A DNA stretch of 64,000 bases, taken from contig NZ_JBBLZC010000023.1 of the NCBI RefSeq assembly GCF_037908215.1, positions 1 through 64,000 of the forward strand, written 5' to 3'. Below, piece after piece: positions 7,871 through 15,897 of the stretch; position 1 is the first letter of the stretch, and every line of letters starts with the position of its first letter. The DNA is from Benzoatithermus flavus. GTDB lineage: Bacteria > Pseudomonadota > Alphaproteobacteria > Geminicoccales > Geminicoccaceae. The notes beneath the pieces are model-generated. The model searched no databases. It was given only the letters and a program-made list of their open reading frames with translations, and was not told the origin of the DNA. Position numbers and translations under genes: made by a program.

Positions 7871-9658
7871 TCAGTAGATGTCCTTGCGGGTGTTGTAGAC
7901 GTTGAACTTGCCCGTGGGTGTCACGATCCGCGGGTCCTTGATGACCTTCTTGAGCTTTCTGGTCTTGTCGTCCACCACGACGATGGCGCTCTCCTGCTCC
8001 TTACCGTTCCAGACCGAGAACCAGATCTCCGAGCCGTCCTTGTTGAACTCGCCCTGCACCACGCGGCGCTGGCCCTGGGAAATGCCCGACCACTCGCCGA
8101 TCGGCAGCACCTCGTAAGGCTTGTCGAGATTGTCGATGTCGAACACCGCGACCGAGGACGCGATCTCGGCCTCCGGGTTCAAGGGCGTGTCGACGTAGAG
8201 GTTCTTGCTGTTGGGATGGGTCTTGATGAACAGGGAGCCGCCGCCCTGCCCTTCCAGCACCTTCACCACCTTCCAGGCGTTCTCGGGATGCTTCTCGGGA
8301 TCGGAGCCGATCAGGGTGATGTGCTCGCTGCCGAGATGCGAGGTCGCCCAGACCGGGCCGAACTCCTTGGTGTCGAAGTTGGCGCCGCGCCCCGGATGCG
8401 GCCGGTCGCCCTGGGTCTCGATCACCTTGATGAGCCTGCCTTCCTTGGTGTCGATCACCGCCACCTTGTTGCGGGCGTTGGCGGCGACGAAGAAGTAGCG
8501 GCCGGTCTTGTCGAAGCCGCCGTCGTGCAGGAAGCGCTCGGCCGCGATCGAGGTGACTTTCAGGTTCTTGAGGTCGGTGTAGTCGACGAGGTCGATGAAG
8601 CCCGTCTCCTTCACGTTGACCACGAACTCGGGCCGGTAGTGCGAGGCCACGATCGAGGCGACGCGCGGCTCGGGATGATAGGTCTGCTCGTCGTAGATCA
8701 TGCCGCGCGTGCTCACGATCTTGAGCGGCTCGAGCGTGGCGCCATCCATGATCACGTACTGCGGCGGCCAGTAGGCGCCGCCGATGGCGTACTTGTCCTC
8801 CCAGCCGTGCATCTTCGAGGTCTCGACCGAGCGCGCCTCGATGCCGATCTTGATCCGTGCCACCTCGGCGGGCGGGTCCATGTAGAGATCGATGACGTTG
8901 ATCAGCGCGTCGCGGCCGATCACGTAGAGATAGCGCCCCGAGGCCGACATGCGCGAGATGTGGACGGCATAGCCGGTCTCGAAGATCTTGACGATCTCGT
9001 AGGTCTTGCCGTCGATCAGCGCGACCTGGCCCTTGTCGCGCAAGGTGACGGAGAACAGGTTGTCGAGGTCGAGCTTGTTCATCTGCTTCGCGGGGCGCTT
9101 GTCCACCGGGACCAGCACCTTCCACGATTCCCGCATCTCCTTCATGCCCCACTCGGGCGGAGCCACCGGCTCGTTGAGGAGATAGCGGGCCATGATGTCG
9201 ATCTGCGGCTCGGTGAGCTCGCCCGAGGTGCCCCAGTTCGGCATGCCGGCCGGCGAGCCGTAGGTGATGAAGTTCTTGAGGTAGTCGTAGCCGAGATTGC
9301 GGGTGATGTCGGTCGTGAGCGGCTTGCCGGTGGCACCCTTGCGCAGCACGCCGTGGCAGCCGGCACAGCGCTGGAAGTAGATCGTGTTGGCGATCTCGGC
9401 CTCGGCCTTGGTCAGGGCCGGGATGCCGGCCTCGGCACCCGGCGCTTTCGGCATCGCCTGCTCGGGCAGGACGTTGAGCTCGGGCTCGTAGCGCTTGCCG
9501 GGTGTGGTCTCGTGCCCCTTGAGCATGCTCGGCGCCGGCTGCGCGGGCTGGGCCTGCTGCTGGGCCTGCGCCGATGCGGTGGGCGCCGCCAGCACCAGAG
9601 CCAGCGCCGTCGCGGCGAACAACACGGAAGGTGCTCGAGCAGCGCGCATCATCGACAT
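7871..9658 (-). CDS. nirS: Cytochrome cd1 nitrite reductase
   Basis: 595 residues with a signal peptide ending near ASA-QAQ. The heme c domain has CAGCH at 98-102, and the eight-bladed d1 propeller carries the two conserved active-site histidines in ASHYRPEF and RFLHDGG. NirS reduces nitrite to nitric oxide in the periplasm, the defining step of denitrification. Three in-frame ATGs lie within the first four codons; the first is annotated. It heads a ten-gene d1 operon, and an FNR-type box is centred about 70 bases upstream of its ATG. Confidence 0.97.
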   Translation of the reverse strand: MSMMRAARAPSVLFAATALALVLAAPTASAQAQQQAQPAQPAPSMLKGHETTPGKRYEPELNVLPEQAMPKAPGAEAGIPALTKAEAEIANTIYFQRCAGCHGVLRKGATGKPLTTDITRNLGYDYLKNFITYGSPAGMPNWGTSGELTEPQIDIMARYLLNEPVAPPEWGMKEMRESWKVLVPVDKRPAKQMNKLDLDNLFSVTLRDKGQVALIDGKTYEIVKIFETGYAVHISRMSASGRYLYVIGRDALINVIDLYMDPPAEVARIKIGIEARSVETSKMHGWEDKYAIGGAYWPPQYVIMDGATLEPLKIVSTRGMIYDEQTYHPEPRVASIVASHYRPEFVVNVKETGFIDLVDYTDLKNLKVTSIAAERFLHDGGFDKTGRYFFVAANARNKVAVIDTKEGRLIKVIETQGDRPHPGRGANFDTKEFGPVWATSHLGSEHITLIGSDPEKHPENAWKVVKVLEGQGGGSLFIKTHPNSKNLYVDTPLNPEAEIASSVAVFDIDNLDKPYEVLPIGEWSGISQGQRRVVQGEFNKDGSEIWFSVWNGKEQESAIVVVDDKTRKLKKVIKDPRIVTPTGKFNVYNTRKDIY

Positions 9659-9721
9659 TCTCTATACCCCGATTTGGTCTGCGCCACCGGGCGAACGGTA
9701 ACCGACCTGCACGAGCCCGCC

Positions 9722-9735
9722 TTGATCGTGATCAA
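9722..9735. promoter_or_regulatory. FNR/DNR-type operator between nirS and nirI
   Basis: TTGATCGTGATCAA is a perfect match to the FNR/ANR/DNR consensus TTGAT-N4-ATCAA. It lies between divergent nirS and nirI, with its centre about 70 and 65 bases from the two start codons. If it acts at the class II position of -41.5 for each gene, a possible -10 for nirS is TACCGT (complement of 9695-9700) and for nirI CAGAAT (9758-9763). The -10 choices are inference. A single site could therefore drive both genes under low oxygen or nitric oxide. Confidence 0.85.
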
Positions 9736-9793
9736 GGCTGCGCCACCGATGCGACTCCAGAATGCCCGCCCGTGACGGTGGAGGTCCGGCTCC

Positions 9794-11902
9794 ATGGCAT
9801 TCGGCACTCGGCTGCGCGGTGTACTGGCTTTCCTTGTCCTCACGGCGGCCACGCTGCCGGGCCCGTGCCGCGCCGTCGAGACGGCGCCGGCCGCATGGAG
9901 CGAGGTGATGCCTGCGGCCGACCGCATCGGCCCGGTCGAAGGCAGCCCGCCCGCAGCCGCCGCCTTCGCCGGCGACCGGCTCGTCGGCTACGTGTTCTCC
10001 ACCCGCGCGGTCGGCACCGCCAAGGGCTATTCCGGCAAGGTGCTCGACATCCTCGTCGGCCTCGATCTTCAGGCCAGGATCACCGGGGCGAAGCTGATCG
10101 AGCAGAACGAACCCATCGCCGCCACCGGCAGGACGGTGGAGGATCTCGCCGCCTTCGTCCGCAGCTATGCCGGCCGCAGCGTCGAGAAGCCGCTCGCCGT
10201 CGTCCGGCGGGCGAACGGCGAGGGCGAGGTCGATGCGATCAGTGGCGCCACCGTCACCTCGCTCGTCCTCAACGACACGATCCTGAGCGCGGCCCGCGCC
10301 GTCGCCCGCTCGCGCCACCTCCTCGGAGCACCTGCGGCACCCGCGGCGCTCACGGGCTTCGAGCCGCTCTCCTGGCCACAGCTCGTCGAGAAAGGGCTTC
10401 TCGCCGTGCGGCGGATCACGGTCGCCGACGCCGACCGCCTCCTCGCCGCGCAGGGTGGCCATGTCGAGCCGCCCGGCAGGCCGGACGACCTCTTCCTCGA
10501 GGTCGCGACCGGCCTCGCCTCGGCTCCCAGGATCGGCGGCAACCTCGCGGGCTTGAGCACCTTCGAGCGGATCACCGCCGAGTTCGGCGCCAACGATTCC
10601 CTGATCTTCATTGGCGCGGCCGGGCGCTGGTCGGTGAAGGGCACGGCCTGGCGGCGCACCGGCACCTTCGAGCGGCTGGCGATCGTGCAGGGCGAGCAGA
10701 CCTTCCGCCTCACGGGCGCCGACCATCGCCTGATCGACGAGGTGAAGGCGGCGCAAGCGCCCGAGCTGCGCGAGGCGGGCCTGTTCGCGCTCAGGGCGGC
10801 ATCCGGCTTCCGTCCCGACCGGCCCTGGCGGCTGCAGGTCATGATCGGTGGCGTGGATGCGGGCGGAGCGCCCGTGTCGGCGGTCGTGGAGGTGCCCTAC
10901 GAGCTTCCGGGCACGGCAGAGCCGGCAGCGCAAGCGCCGACGGCGCCGGCCGGAGCGAGCGCCATGCCCTTGTGGCAGGAGGTCTGGCAGCGGCGGGCGC
11001 TCGACATCGCCGTGCTGGTGACGGCTCTCGCCACCCTGACCGGGATCCTGTTCTTCCAGGATCAGGTGGCGCAGCGGCCGTGGCTGTGGCGCCGGCTCAG
11101 GACCGGCTTTCTTCTGTTCACCCTGGTCTGGCTCGGTTGGTACGCGACCGCCCAGCTCTCGGTCGTCAACGTGCTCACCTTCGGCGAGGCCTTGCGCACC
11201 GAGTTCCGCTGGGACTTCTTCCTGCTCGAGCCTCTGATCTTCATCCTGTGGAGCTACGTCGCGGTCGCGCTCGTGTTCTGGGGGCGGGGCGCCTTCTGCG
11301 GCTGGCTCTGCCCGTTCGGTGCACTCCAGGAACTCGCCAACCTCGCCGCCCGCCGGCTGGGCGTGCCGCAGCTCGCCATCCCGTTCCGGCTGCACGAGCG
11401 GCTGCGCACCCTCAAGTTCATCGTCTTCCTGGCCCTCTTCGCCGTCGCCCTGGGCTCGCTGGCGCAAGCGCTGCGCCTCGTCGAGATCGAGCCCTTCAAG
11501 ACGGCGATCGTGCTCCACTTCATGCGCGAGGCGCCGTTCGTGGCCTGGGCGCTGCTCCTCGTGGCGGCGAGCCTCGTGGTCGAGCGCTTCTTCTGCCGCT
11601 ATTTGTGCCCCTTGGGCGCCGCGCTGGCGCTGCCGGCCCGGATGCGCCAGTTCGAATGGCTGCAGCGCCACTGGCAGTGCGGCCGCGAGTGCCGGATCTG
11701 CCAGGTCCAGTGCCCGGTTCAGGCGATCCAGCCCGAAGGCAGCATTCATCCCGGCGAATGCATCTACTGCCTCAAATGCCAGTGCAACTATCACAACGAA
11801 TGGCTCTGCCCACCGATGATCGAGCGCCGCAAGCGGCGCGAACGACGTGCTGCAGCGGCCGCCGCCTCCCGGTCGCAGCCGACCCCGGCGGGACATTCCT
11901 GA
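9794..11902 (+). CDS. nirI: NirI/NosR-family membrane iron-sulfur flavoprotein
   Basis: 702 residues. A signal-like N-terminus leads to a periplasmic FMN-binding domain (DAISGATVTS at 147-156), then several membrane segments from about residue 395. Cytoplasm-facing cysteine motifs are CGWLCPFG and CRYLCPLG, and a ferredoxin-like tail has CRICQVQCPVQ and CIYCLKCQCNY. NosR/NirI proteins are membrane redox factors needed for expression or activity of N2O or nitrite reductase. Divergence from nirS, with no nos genes nearby, favours NirI. It is likely induced through the shared FNR-type box. Confidence 0.85.
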   Translation: MAFGTRLRGVLAFLVLTAATLPGPCRAVETAPAAWSEVMPAADRIGPVEGSPPAAAAFAGDRLVGYVFSTRAVGTAKGYSGKVLDILVGLDLQARITGAKLIEQNEPIAATGRTVEDLAAFVRSYAGRSVEKPLAVVRRANGEGEVDAISGATVTSLVLNDTILSAARAVARSRHLLGAPAAPAALTGFEPLSWPQLVEKGLLAVRRITVADADRLLAAQGGHVEPPGRPDDLFLEVATGLASAPRIGGNLAGLSTFERITAEFGANDSLIFIGAAGRWSVKGTAWRRTGTFERLAIVQGEQTFRLTGADHRLIDEVKAAQAPELREAGLFALRAASGFRPDRPWRLQVMIGGVDAGGAPVSAVVEVPYELPGTAEPAAQAPTAPAGASAMPLWQEVWQRRALDIAVLVTALATLTGILFFQDQVAQRPWLWRRLRTGFLLFTLVWLGWYATAQLSVVNVLTFGEALRTEFRWDFFLLEPLIFILWSYVAVALVFWGRGAFCGWLCPFGALQELANLAARRLGVPQLAIPFRLHERLRTLKFIVFLALFAVALGSLAQALRLVEIEPFKTAIVLHFMREAPFVAWALLLVAASLVVERFFCRYLCPLGAALALPARMRQFEWLQRHWQCGRECRICQVQCPVQAIQPEGSIHPGECIYCLKCQCNYHNEWLCPPMIERRKRRERRAAAAAASRSQPTPAGHS

Positions 11903-11989
11903 GCCGACGTAGATTCTTGCTCGTCTTCGCGAATTGTGCGTAACCATTCTCCTCCAAGGGAAAGTGCCCGCGTCGGAGGAGCCTGGCAT

Positions 11990-12748
11990 TTGTCGACCGC
12001 CCGTCTGCGTTGCACCGTCGAGACGTCGAGCAGCGGTCTGCGTTTCCCGGCGGATCGCCCCCCCCTCGGCGCCGAGGATCTGGCGGTGGTCCGCTCGAGC
12101 CCCCTGTTCGAAGGTCTCGCGAGCCGGCATGTCGCCGATCTCCTCCGCAAAGGGGGAGTGCGGCGGTGCCCGCGCGGTACCGTCCTGTTCATCGAGAACG
12201 AGCCGGCGGACTGCTTCTTCATGGTGCTGGAGGGCTGGGTCAAGCTGAGCCGGCTGACCGCCGAGGGCGATGAGATCACGCTCGGCCTGTTCAGCCGCGG
12301 CGACAGCCTTGCCGAGGCGATCCTGCAGCAGCCCGAGCGCTACGCCATGACCGGGCAGGCGGTCGAGCCGAGTCGCGTGCTGGCGATTCCGGCGCAGATC
12401 TTCCTCGAGCAGGTGTCGAGCAGCCGCGAGCTCTGCCGCAACACCATGCTGCTCATGGCCCGCCGCCTGCTCGCAGCGCAGCAGCAGCTCGAGCAGATCT
12501 CGCGGCACCCCACCGTGCAGCGCGTGGCGCTGTTCCTGCTCCGGCTCTGCCGCTGCCAGCGCGGCGCCGCCACGGTCGAGCTGCCGCTGGACAAGACCTT
12601 CATCGCCGCAAGGCTCGGCATGCAGCCCGAGACCCTGTCGCGCGCCTTCGCCAAGCTGCGCCAGCATGGGGTCGAGGTGAACGGCGACCGGGTCTCGATC
12701 GAGGAGGTGGCACGCCTGCAGGCCTTCGCGGCAGGTCGCCACAACTGA
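11990..12748 (+). CDS. Crp/Fnr-family regulator, DNR/NNR-like (copy 1)
   Basis: 252 residues if translation starts at TTG 11990. That start has a GGAGGA ribosome site at 11975-11980 and aligns without gaps with copy 2 (SPLF/LPLF both at residue 37-40); a GTG at 11936 would add 18 codons. There is a cyclic-nucleotide-type beta-roll, a long helix and a winged helix with PETLSRAF. The E-xx-S-R recognition pattern is that of FNR-type proteins reading TTGAT. The N-terminal cysteine set that holds the FNR 4Fe-4S cluster is absent, so a DNR/NNR-like nitric oxide sensor is more likely. It directly follows nirI. Confidence 0.85.
   Translation: MSTARLRCTVETSSSGLRFPADRPPLGAEDLAVVRSSPLFEGLASRHVADLLRKGGVRRCPRGTVLFIENEPADCFFMVLEGWVKLSRLTAEGDEITLGLFSRGDSLAEAILQQPERYAMTGQAVEPSRVLAIPAQIFLEQVSSSRELCRNTMLLMARRLLAAQQQLEQISRHPTVQRVALFLLRLCRCQRGAATVELPLDKTFIAARLGMQPETLSRAFAKLRQHGVEVNGDRVSIEEVARLQAFAAGRHN
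12576..12680. repeat. 105-bp near-identical block, copy 1 (HTH region)
   Basis: This stretch encodes the winged helix of the first Crp/Fnr regulator and matches 13425-13529 with, by eye, two mismatches in 105 positions (offset 849). Identity falls sharply on either side, which suggests recent recombination or gene conversion limited to the DNA-binding segment. Confidence 0.9.
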
Positions 12749-12838
12749 GCCCGTGCCGCGACGCGATGCCGCCGGCCCTTCTCCTGCGGCGGATTTTGAT
12801 CGAGACTAGGGGAGCAGTGTTCAGAGGACAGGGAAGGG

Positions 12839-13597
12839 ATGCCCGTGGCCAGCGCGAGCAGCATGCGTGCGGCGCCGCCGGAGGCGGTACTCGCCCTCCA
12901 GAAACGCCTCGGCCTCAGCGGCTACGAGCTCGGCCTCGTCCGCTCCCTGCCCCTGTTCGCCGGCACCACGCCCGAGCAGCTCGCAGACCTGCTCGAGGAT
13001 GCCAGCGTGCGCGCCTTCCCGCGCGGGACGAGCCTGTTCATCCAGGGCGATCCGGCGATCCGCTTCTTCGTGGTGCTCGACGGCTGGGTACGCCTCACCC
13101 GCCAGACGCCGGACGGCAACGAGATGACGGTGGCGCTGTTCGGCAAGGGCGATTCGATCGCCGAGGCCGCGATCCTGCAATCGGGGCGCTATCCGGTGAA
13201 CGGGCAGGTGCTGGAGCCCAGCCGGCTGCTCGTCATCCCTTCCGAGAGCTTCCTCGCCCGCCTGCGCGAGAGCACCGAGCTCTGCCTCAACATGATGGCG
13301 GCGATGGCGCGCCGCCTGCACGCCTTCCTGCAGCAGCTCGAGCAGGTCAGCACGCGCTCCACGACCGAACGGGTGGCGCTGTTCCTTTTGCGCCTGGCCC
13401 GCCAGGACTCCGGCCCCTGCACGATCGAGCTGCCGCTGGACAAGACCTTCATCGCCGCAAGGCTCGGCATGCAGCCCGAGACCCTGTCGCGTTCCTTCGC
13501 CAAGCTGCGCCAGCATGGGGTCGAGGTGAGCGGCGGGACGGTGACGGTCGCGGACATGGCGAGCCTGCGCGCGCTCGTCGCCGGCGATGCCGACTGA
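12839..13597 (+). CDS. Crp/Fnr-family regulator, DNR/NNR-like (copy 2)
   Basis: 252 residues, same layout as the preceding regulator: a beta-roll (FPRGTSLFIQGDPAIRFFVV), dimer helix and winged helix with PETLSRSF. Outside the DNA-binding part it differs at many positions, but the helix-turn-helix region is almost identical at DNA level to copy 1. FNR cluster cysteines are absent. A weak half-site TTGAT occurs at 12796-12800 upstream, so autoregulation or cross-regulation is possible but unproven. It converges on the oxidase operon with 17 bases between stops. Confidence 0.85.
   Translation: MPVASASSMRAAPPEAVLALQKRLGLSGYELGLVRSLPLFAGTTPEQLADLLEDASVRAFPRGTSLFIQGDPAIRFFVVLDGWVRLTRQTPDGNEMTVALFGKGDSIAEAAILQSGRYPVNGQVLEPSRLLVIPSESFLARLRESTELCLNMMAAMARRLHAFLQQLEQVSTRSTTERVALFLLRLARQDSGPCTIELPLDKTFIAARLGMQPETLSRSFAKLRQHGVEVSGGTVTVADMASLRALVAGDAD
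13425..13529. repeat. 105-bp near-identical block, copy 2 (HTH region)
   Basis: Second copy of the block described at 12576-12680, in the same position within the second Crp/Fnr gene. The two differing bases change one codon pair (CGC GCC to CGT TCC, an Ala to Ser change next to the recognition helix). Confidence 0.9.
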
Positions 13598-13614
13598 GGC
13601 GATCGATCCTCGGC

Positions 13615-14046
13615 TCAGTAGAGCGTGTAGAGATAGGCGGCGAGGTCCCTTGCGTCCTCCTCGCCGACGCCGACGTTCGGCATGGCGGTCCTGGGGTCCA
13701 CCGCCGGCGGGTCGCGCAGCCAGCGCTCGAGCTCGCTCGGCTTGTTCGGCAACACCCCGGCGATGTAGACCCGGCTGGCGACGTGCTCGAGCGAAGGTCC
13801 GACCAGCCCGCGCGCCTCGCGCACACCGGGCACGGTATGGCAGTAGCCGCAGCCATAGGCGAGGATCAGCGTGCGCCCCCGCTCGGGATCGCCGCCCGTG
13901 ACCGCCGCCGCGCGCGATGCCCGATCCGTGACCACCAGGCCGCGAAGCTCCGGTGCCATGCCCGCGGCGACCGTCAGCACGGCCACCCCCCCGGCGAGCG
14001 CCAGCACCACGTTCAAGGGACGGCTAGCCGCGTGTCGGCTCGTCAT
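13615..14046 (-). CDS. Membrane-anchored cytochrome c, last gene of oxidase operon
   Basis: 143 residues: one N-terminal membrane segment (LNVVLALAGGVAVLTVAAGM) used as anchor or signal, then a single heme c site CGYCH at 66-70 and a likely Met ligand in AMPNVGVGEE. It overlaps the ctaG end by 23 bases, so it belongs to the xoxF-caa3 operon. It probably passes electrons to the terminal oxidase or links it to other donors. The family resembles small cytochromes found beside caa3/cbb3 oxidases; no specific name is supported. Confidence 0.8.
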   Translation of the reverse strand: MTSRHAASRPLNVVLALAGGVAVLTVAAGMAPELRGLVVTDRASRAAAVTGGDPERGRTLILAYGCGYCHTVPGVREARGLVGPSLEHVASRVYIAGVLPNKPSELERWLRDPPAVDPRTAMPNVGVGEEDARDLAAYLYTLY

Positions 14047-14929
14047 GGCTCATCACCATCCAGACCGGTGCCGTGGCCGCCCGATGCAGCCATTGCGCGA
14101 ACAGGACGAGCGCCGCAGCGGCGTAGACGAGACCGCCCGGCACCCACATGATGAGTCCGCCGAGCTGCTGGTCCTCCAGCGGCGCGAGCCCCGCGACCGG
14201 CGCCGCCATCCCGACGCCGCCGTACCAGGGATGGGGCGCCACGGTCAAAAGCGCACCCAGCAGCGTCCCGTGCAGCATGGTGAGGAACAGGCAGAAGGCC
14301 GCCACACCCTCCCGCTGCCCGCCGCGGCAGCGCTCGAGCATGCTCCACCAGAAGAGCAGGGCCGAGGCGGTCAGCATCAGATGCTGCAGCGTGTGGACGC
14401 GCCGGTCCGCGACGGCGAGGTCGAACAGGGCCGGCAGATGCCAGACCGAGAGCACGGCGATCTGCAGGCCCGTGGCGACGAGGGGATCGGCCAGAGGCCG
14501 GATCGCGGCGAGGACCGGGCGCAAGAGCCACGAGCGGGCTCCGCCGGGAAACGCCCAGGCCAGCGGCGCCAGCGGCCGGGCCAGCACCAGGAGCGGAGCC
14601 GTCACCGTCATCAGGAGGAGATGGACCAGCATGTGCGCGAAGAAGGCTCTGTCGGCCAGAGCGTGCAGCGGCGATGCCAGGGCGATCACGCAGGTGGCCC
14701 AGCCCAGCGCGAAGCAAAGGACCCGGCCGTAGCGAGCGCCGCGCCCGATCCCGGCGGTGCGCCAGAGCCTCGTGACACCGAGCGTATAGAGGGCGGGCGG
14801 CAGACCGATGGCGAGCAGAAGCCAGAGATCGGGACCCCGGCGAGCCGTCGCCTCGTGCGCCGCGGCCGGGGTGGCCGCGAGCAGGACGGGCAGGAGCGCC
14901 AGCATGCCGGCCGCGAGCCGCCGGCTCAT
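14024..14929 (-). CDS. ctaG: CtaG, cytochrome c oxidase assembly factor (caa3-type)
   Basis: 301 residues with a signal-like start and about seven membrane segments. Conserved histidines lie in FAHMLVHLLLM, VWHLPALFD, HTLQHLMLTASALLFWW and LHGTLLGALL, the pattern of the Caa3_CtaG membrane family. It is distinct from the soluble Cox11-type CtaG. The family assists assembly, probably copper loading, of caa3-type oxidases. The start at 14929 overlaps the previous stop as ATGA, which fixes both frame and operon membership. Confidence 0.85.
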   Translation of the reverse strand: MSRRLAAGMLALLPVLLAATPAAAHEATARRGPDLWLLLAIGLPPALYTLGVTRLWRTAGIGRGARYGRVLCFALGWATCVIALASPLHALADRAFFAHMLVHLLLMTVTAPLLVLARPLAPLAWAFPGGARSWLLRPVLAAIRPLADPLVATGLQIAVLSVWHLPALFDLAVADRRVHTLQHLMLTASALLFWWSMLERCRGGQREGVAAFCLFLTMLHGTLLGALLTVAPHPWYGGVGMAAPVAGLAPLEDQQLGGLIMWVPGGLVYAAAALVLFAQWLHRAATAPVWMVMSHDEPTRG

Positions 14930-15276
14930 CGCTCGCAGGCCTGCAGGAAGAGCATGGCCAGGCCCTGCGCCACGATCACGGTCGTGAACAGGAGTCCCAG
15001 CCCCAGCCCGAGCAGGCTCGAGAAGCCGCGCTCGGCGCGTGCCTCGCCCCCCGAGGCACCGCCGTGGCGCCGGCCCCGCCAGCAGATGCCGGCCCCGAGC
15101 AGCGCCACGAGGGCCGCGGCGACGTTCACGGCGACGATGGCGTTCCGGCCGCTCGCGCTGCAGGCGAGCCCCGCCAGGAGATAGCCGAGCTGCTGGCTCG
15201 CGGCCCAGGCGATCGGGCCGAGTGCCAGACCGGTCCAGACCAGAGGACCGGGCTTGTGACGGATGGCGGTGGCCAA
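14926..15276 (-). CDS. Small membrane protein of the oxidase operon, unrecognised
   Basis: 116 residues with three predicted membrane helices (roughly 11-37, 45-66 and 85-110) separated by a basic, glycine-rich loop. I do not recognise a named family. It starts 12 bases after the subunit III gene and its stop overlaps the ctaG ATG, so it is co-translated with assembly and catalytic subunits. A role as an accessory (subunit IV-like) oxidase protein is an inference from position and size only. Confidence 0.7.
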   Translation of the reverse strand: MATAIRHKPGPLVWTGLALGPIAWAASQQLGYLLAGLACSASGRNAIVAVNVAAALVALLGAGICWRGRRHGGASGGEARAERGFSSLLGLGLGLLFTTVIVAQGLAMLFLQACER

Positions 15277-15288
15277 GGCTGCTTCCTC

Positions 15289-15897
15289 CTAGCCCAGGCG
15301 CGGCACGAGGTAGACGACGGCGAAGATCGGCAGCCAGGCGAGGAGCACGAACCACCAGTAGTCCGCGTTCTCGCTGACGTCGGTGTAGCGCCGCTGCGGC
15401 GGGTCGCGATCGGTCAGGAAGAGGGCGAGCAGGACGGCGGTGTCCGCGACATCGGTGCCGAGATGAAGGGTGTGGAGGCCCAGAAGTGTCCAGACGATCG
15501 AGCCGTAGGCGTTCGTGTCCCAGCGGACATGGAGCACCGTGAACTCGAAGCCGCGCAGCACGAGAAGCCCGATGCCGAGGAGCACGACACCCCCCATGCC
15601 GAGCAGCGAGCCCCGGCGTCGGTAGCGCTCGGCCGCGCGCTTGGCCCAGTGGTTCGGCAGCGCGCTCACGAGCAGGACGCCGGTGAAGAGGGAGCCGTAG
15701 ATCAGGCCCGGCGGGGCGATGCTGCCCGGTGGCCAGCTCGGCACCTCGCGCATGAGATAGAAATAGACGGCGACCGCCAGCACGAAGCCCATGCCCTCGA
15801 TCGCGACGAAGCCCAAGGTACCCCACCACACGATGCTGTCGCTGCCGAAATCGTGGTCGGGCAGCCCGGAGACGTCGTGGACGAAGCGCTGCCTCAT
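15289..15897 (-). CDS. coxC: Heme-copper oxidase subunit III
   Basis: 202 residues with five membrane segments, including WWGTLGFVAIEGMGFVLAVAVYF and the conserved GLHTLHLGTDVADT helix. It is the short form of subunit III, lacking the first two helices of the seven-helix version. Those two helices appear instead at the C-terminus of the upstream subunit I. The ATG overlaps the subunit I stop (ATGA). It stabilises the catalytic core of the caa3-type oxidase. Confidence 0.87.
   Translation of the reverse strand: MRQRFVHDVSGLPDHDFGSDSIVWWGTLGFVAIEGMGFVLAVAVYFYLMREVPSWPPGSIAPPGLIYGSLFTGVLLVSALPNHWAKRAAERYRRRGSLLGMGGVVLLGIGLLVLRGFEFTVLHVRWDTNAYGSIVWTLLGLHTLHLGTDVADTAVLLALFLTDRDPPQRRYTDVSENADYWWFVLLAWLPIFAVVYLVPRLG

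Noticed and set aside
9794..11902. Calling the NirI/NosR-family gene nosR
   Set aside because: No nosZDFYL genes are in the window and it diverges from nirS across a shared operator, so nirI is the better label.
9662..12742. A 1026-codon minus-strand open frame opposite nirI and the first regulator
   Set aside because: No domain is recognisable, composition is Arg/Glu/Gly-rich as in shadow frames, and both plus-strand genes under it are unmistakable.
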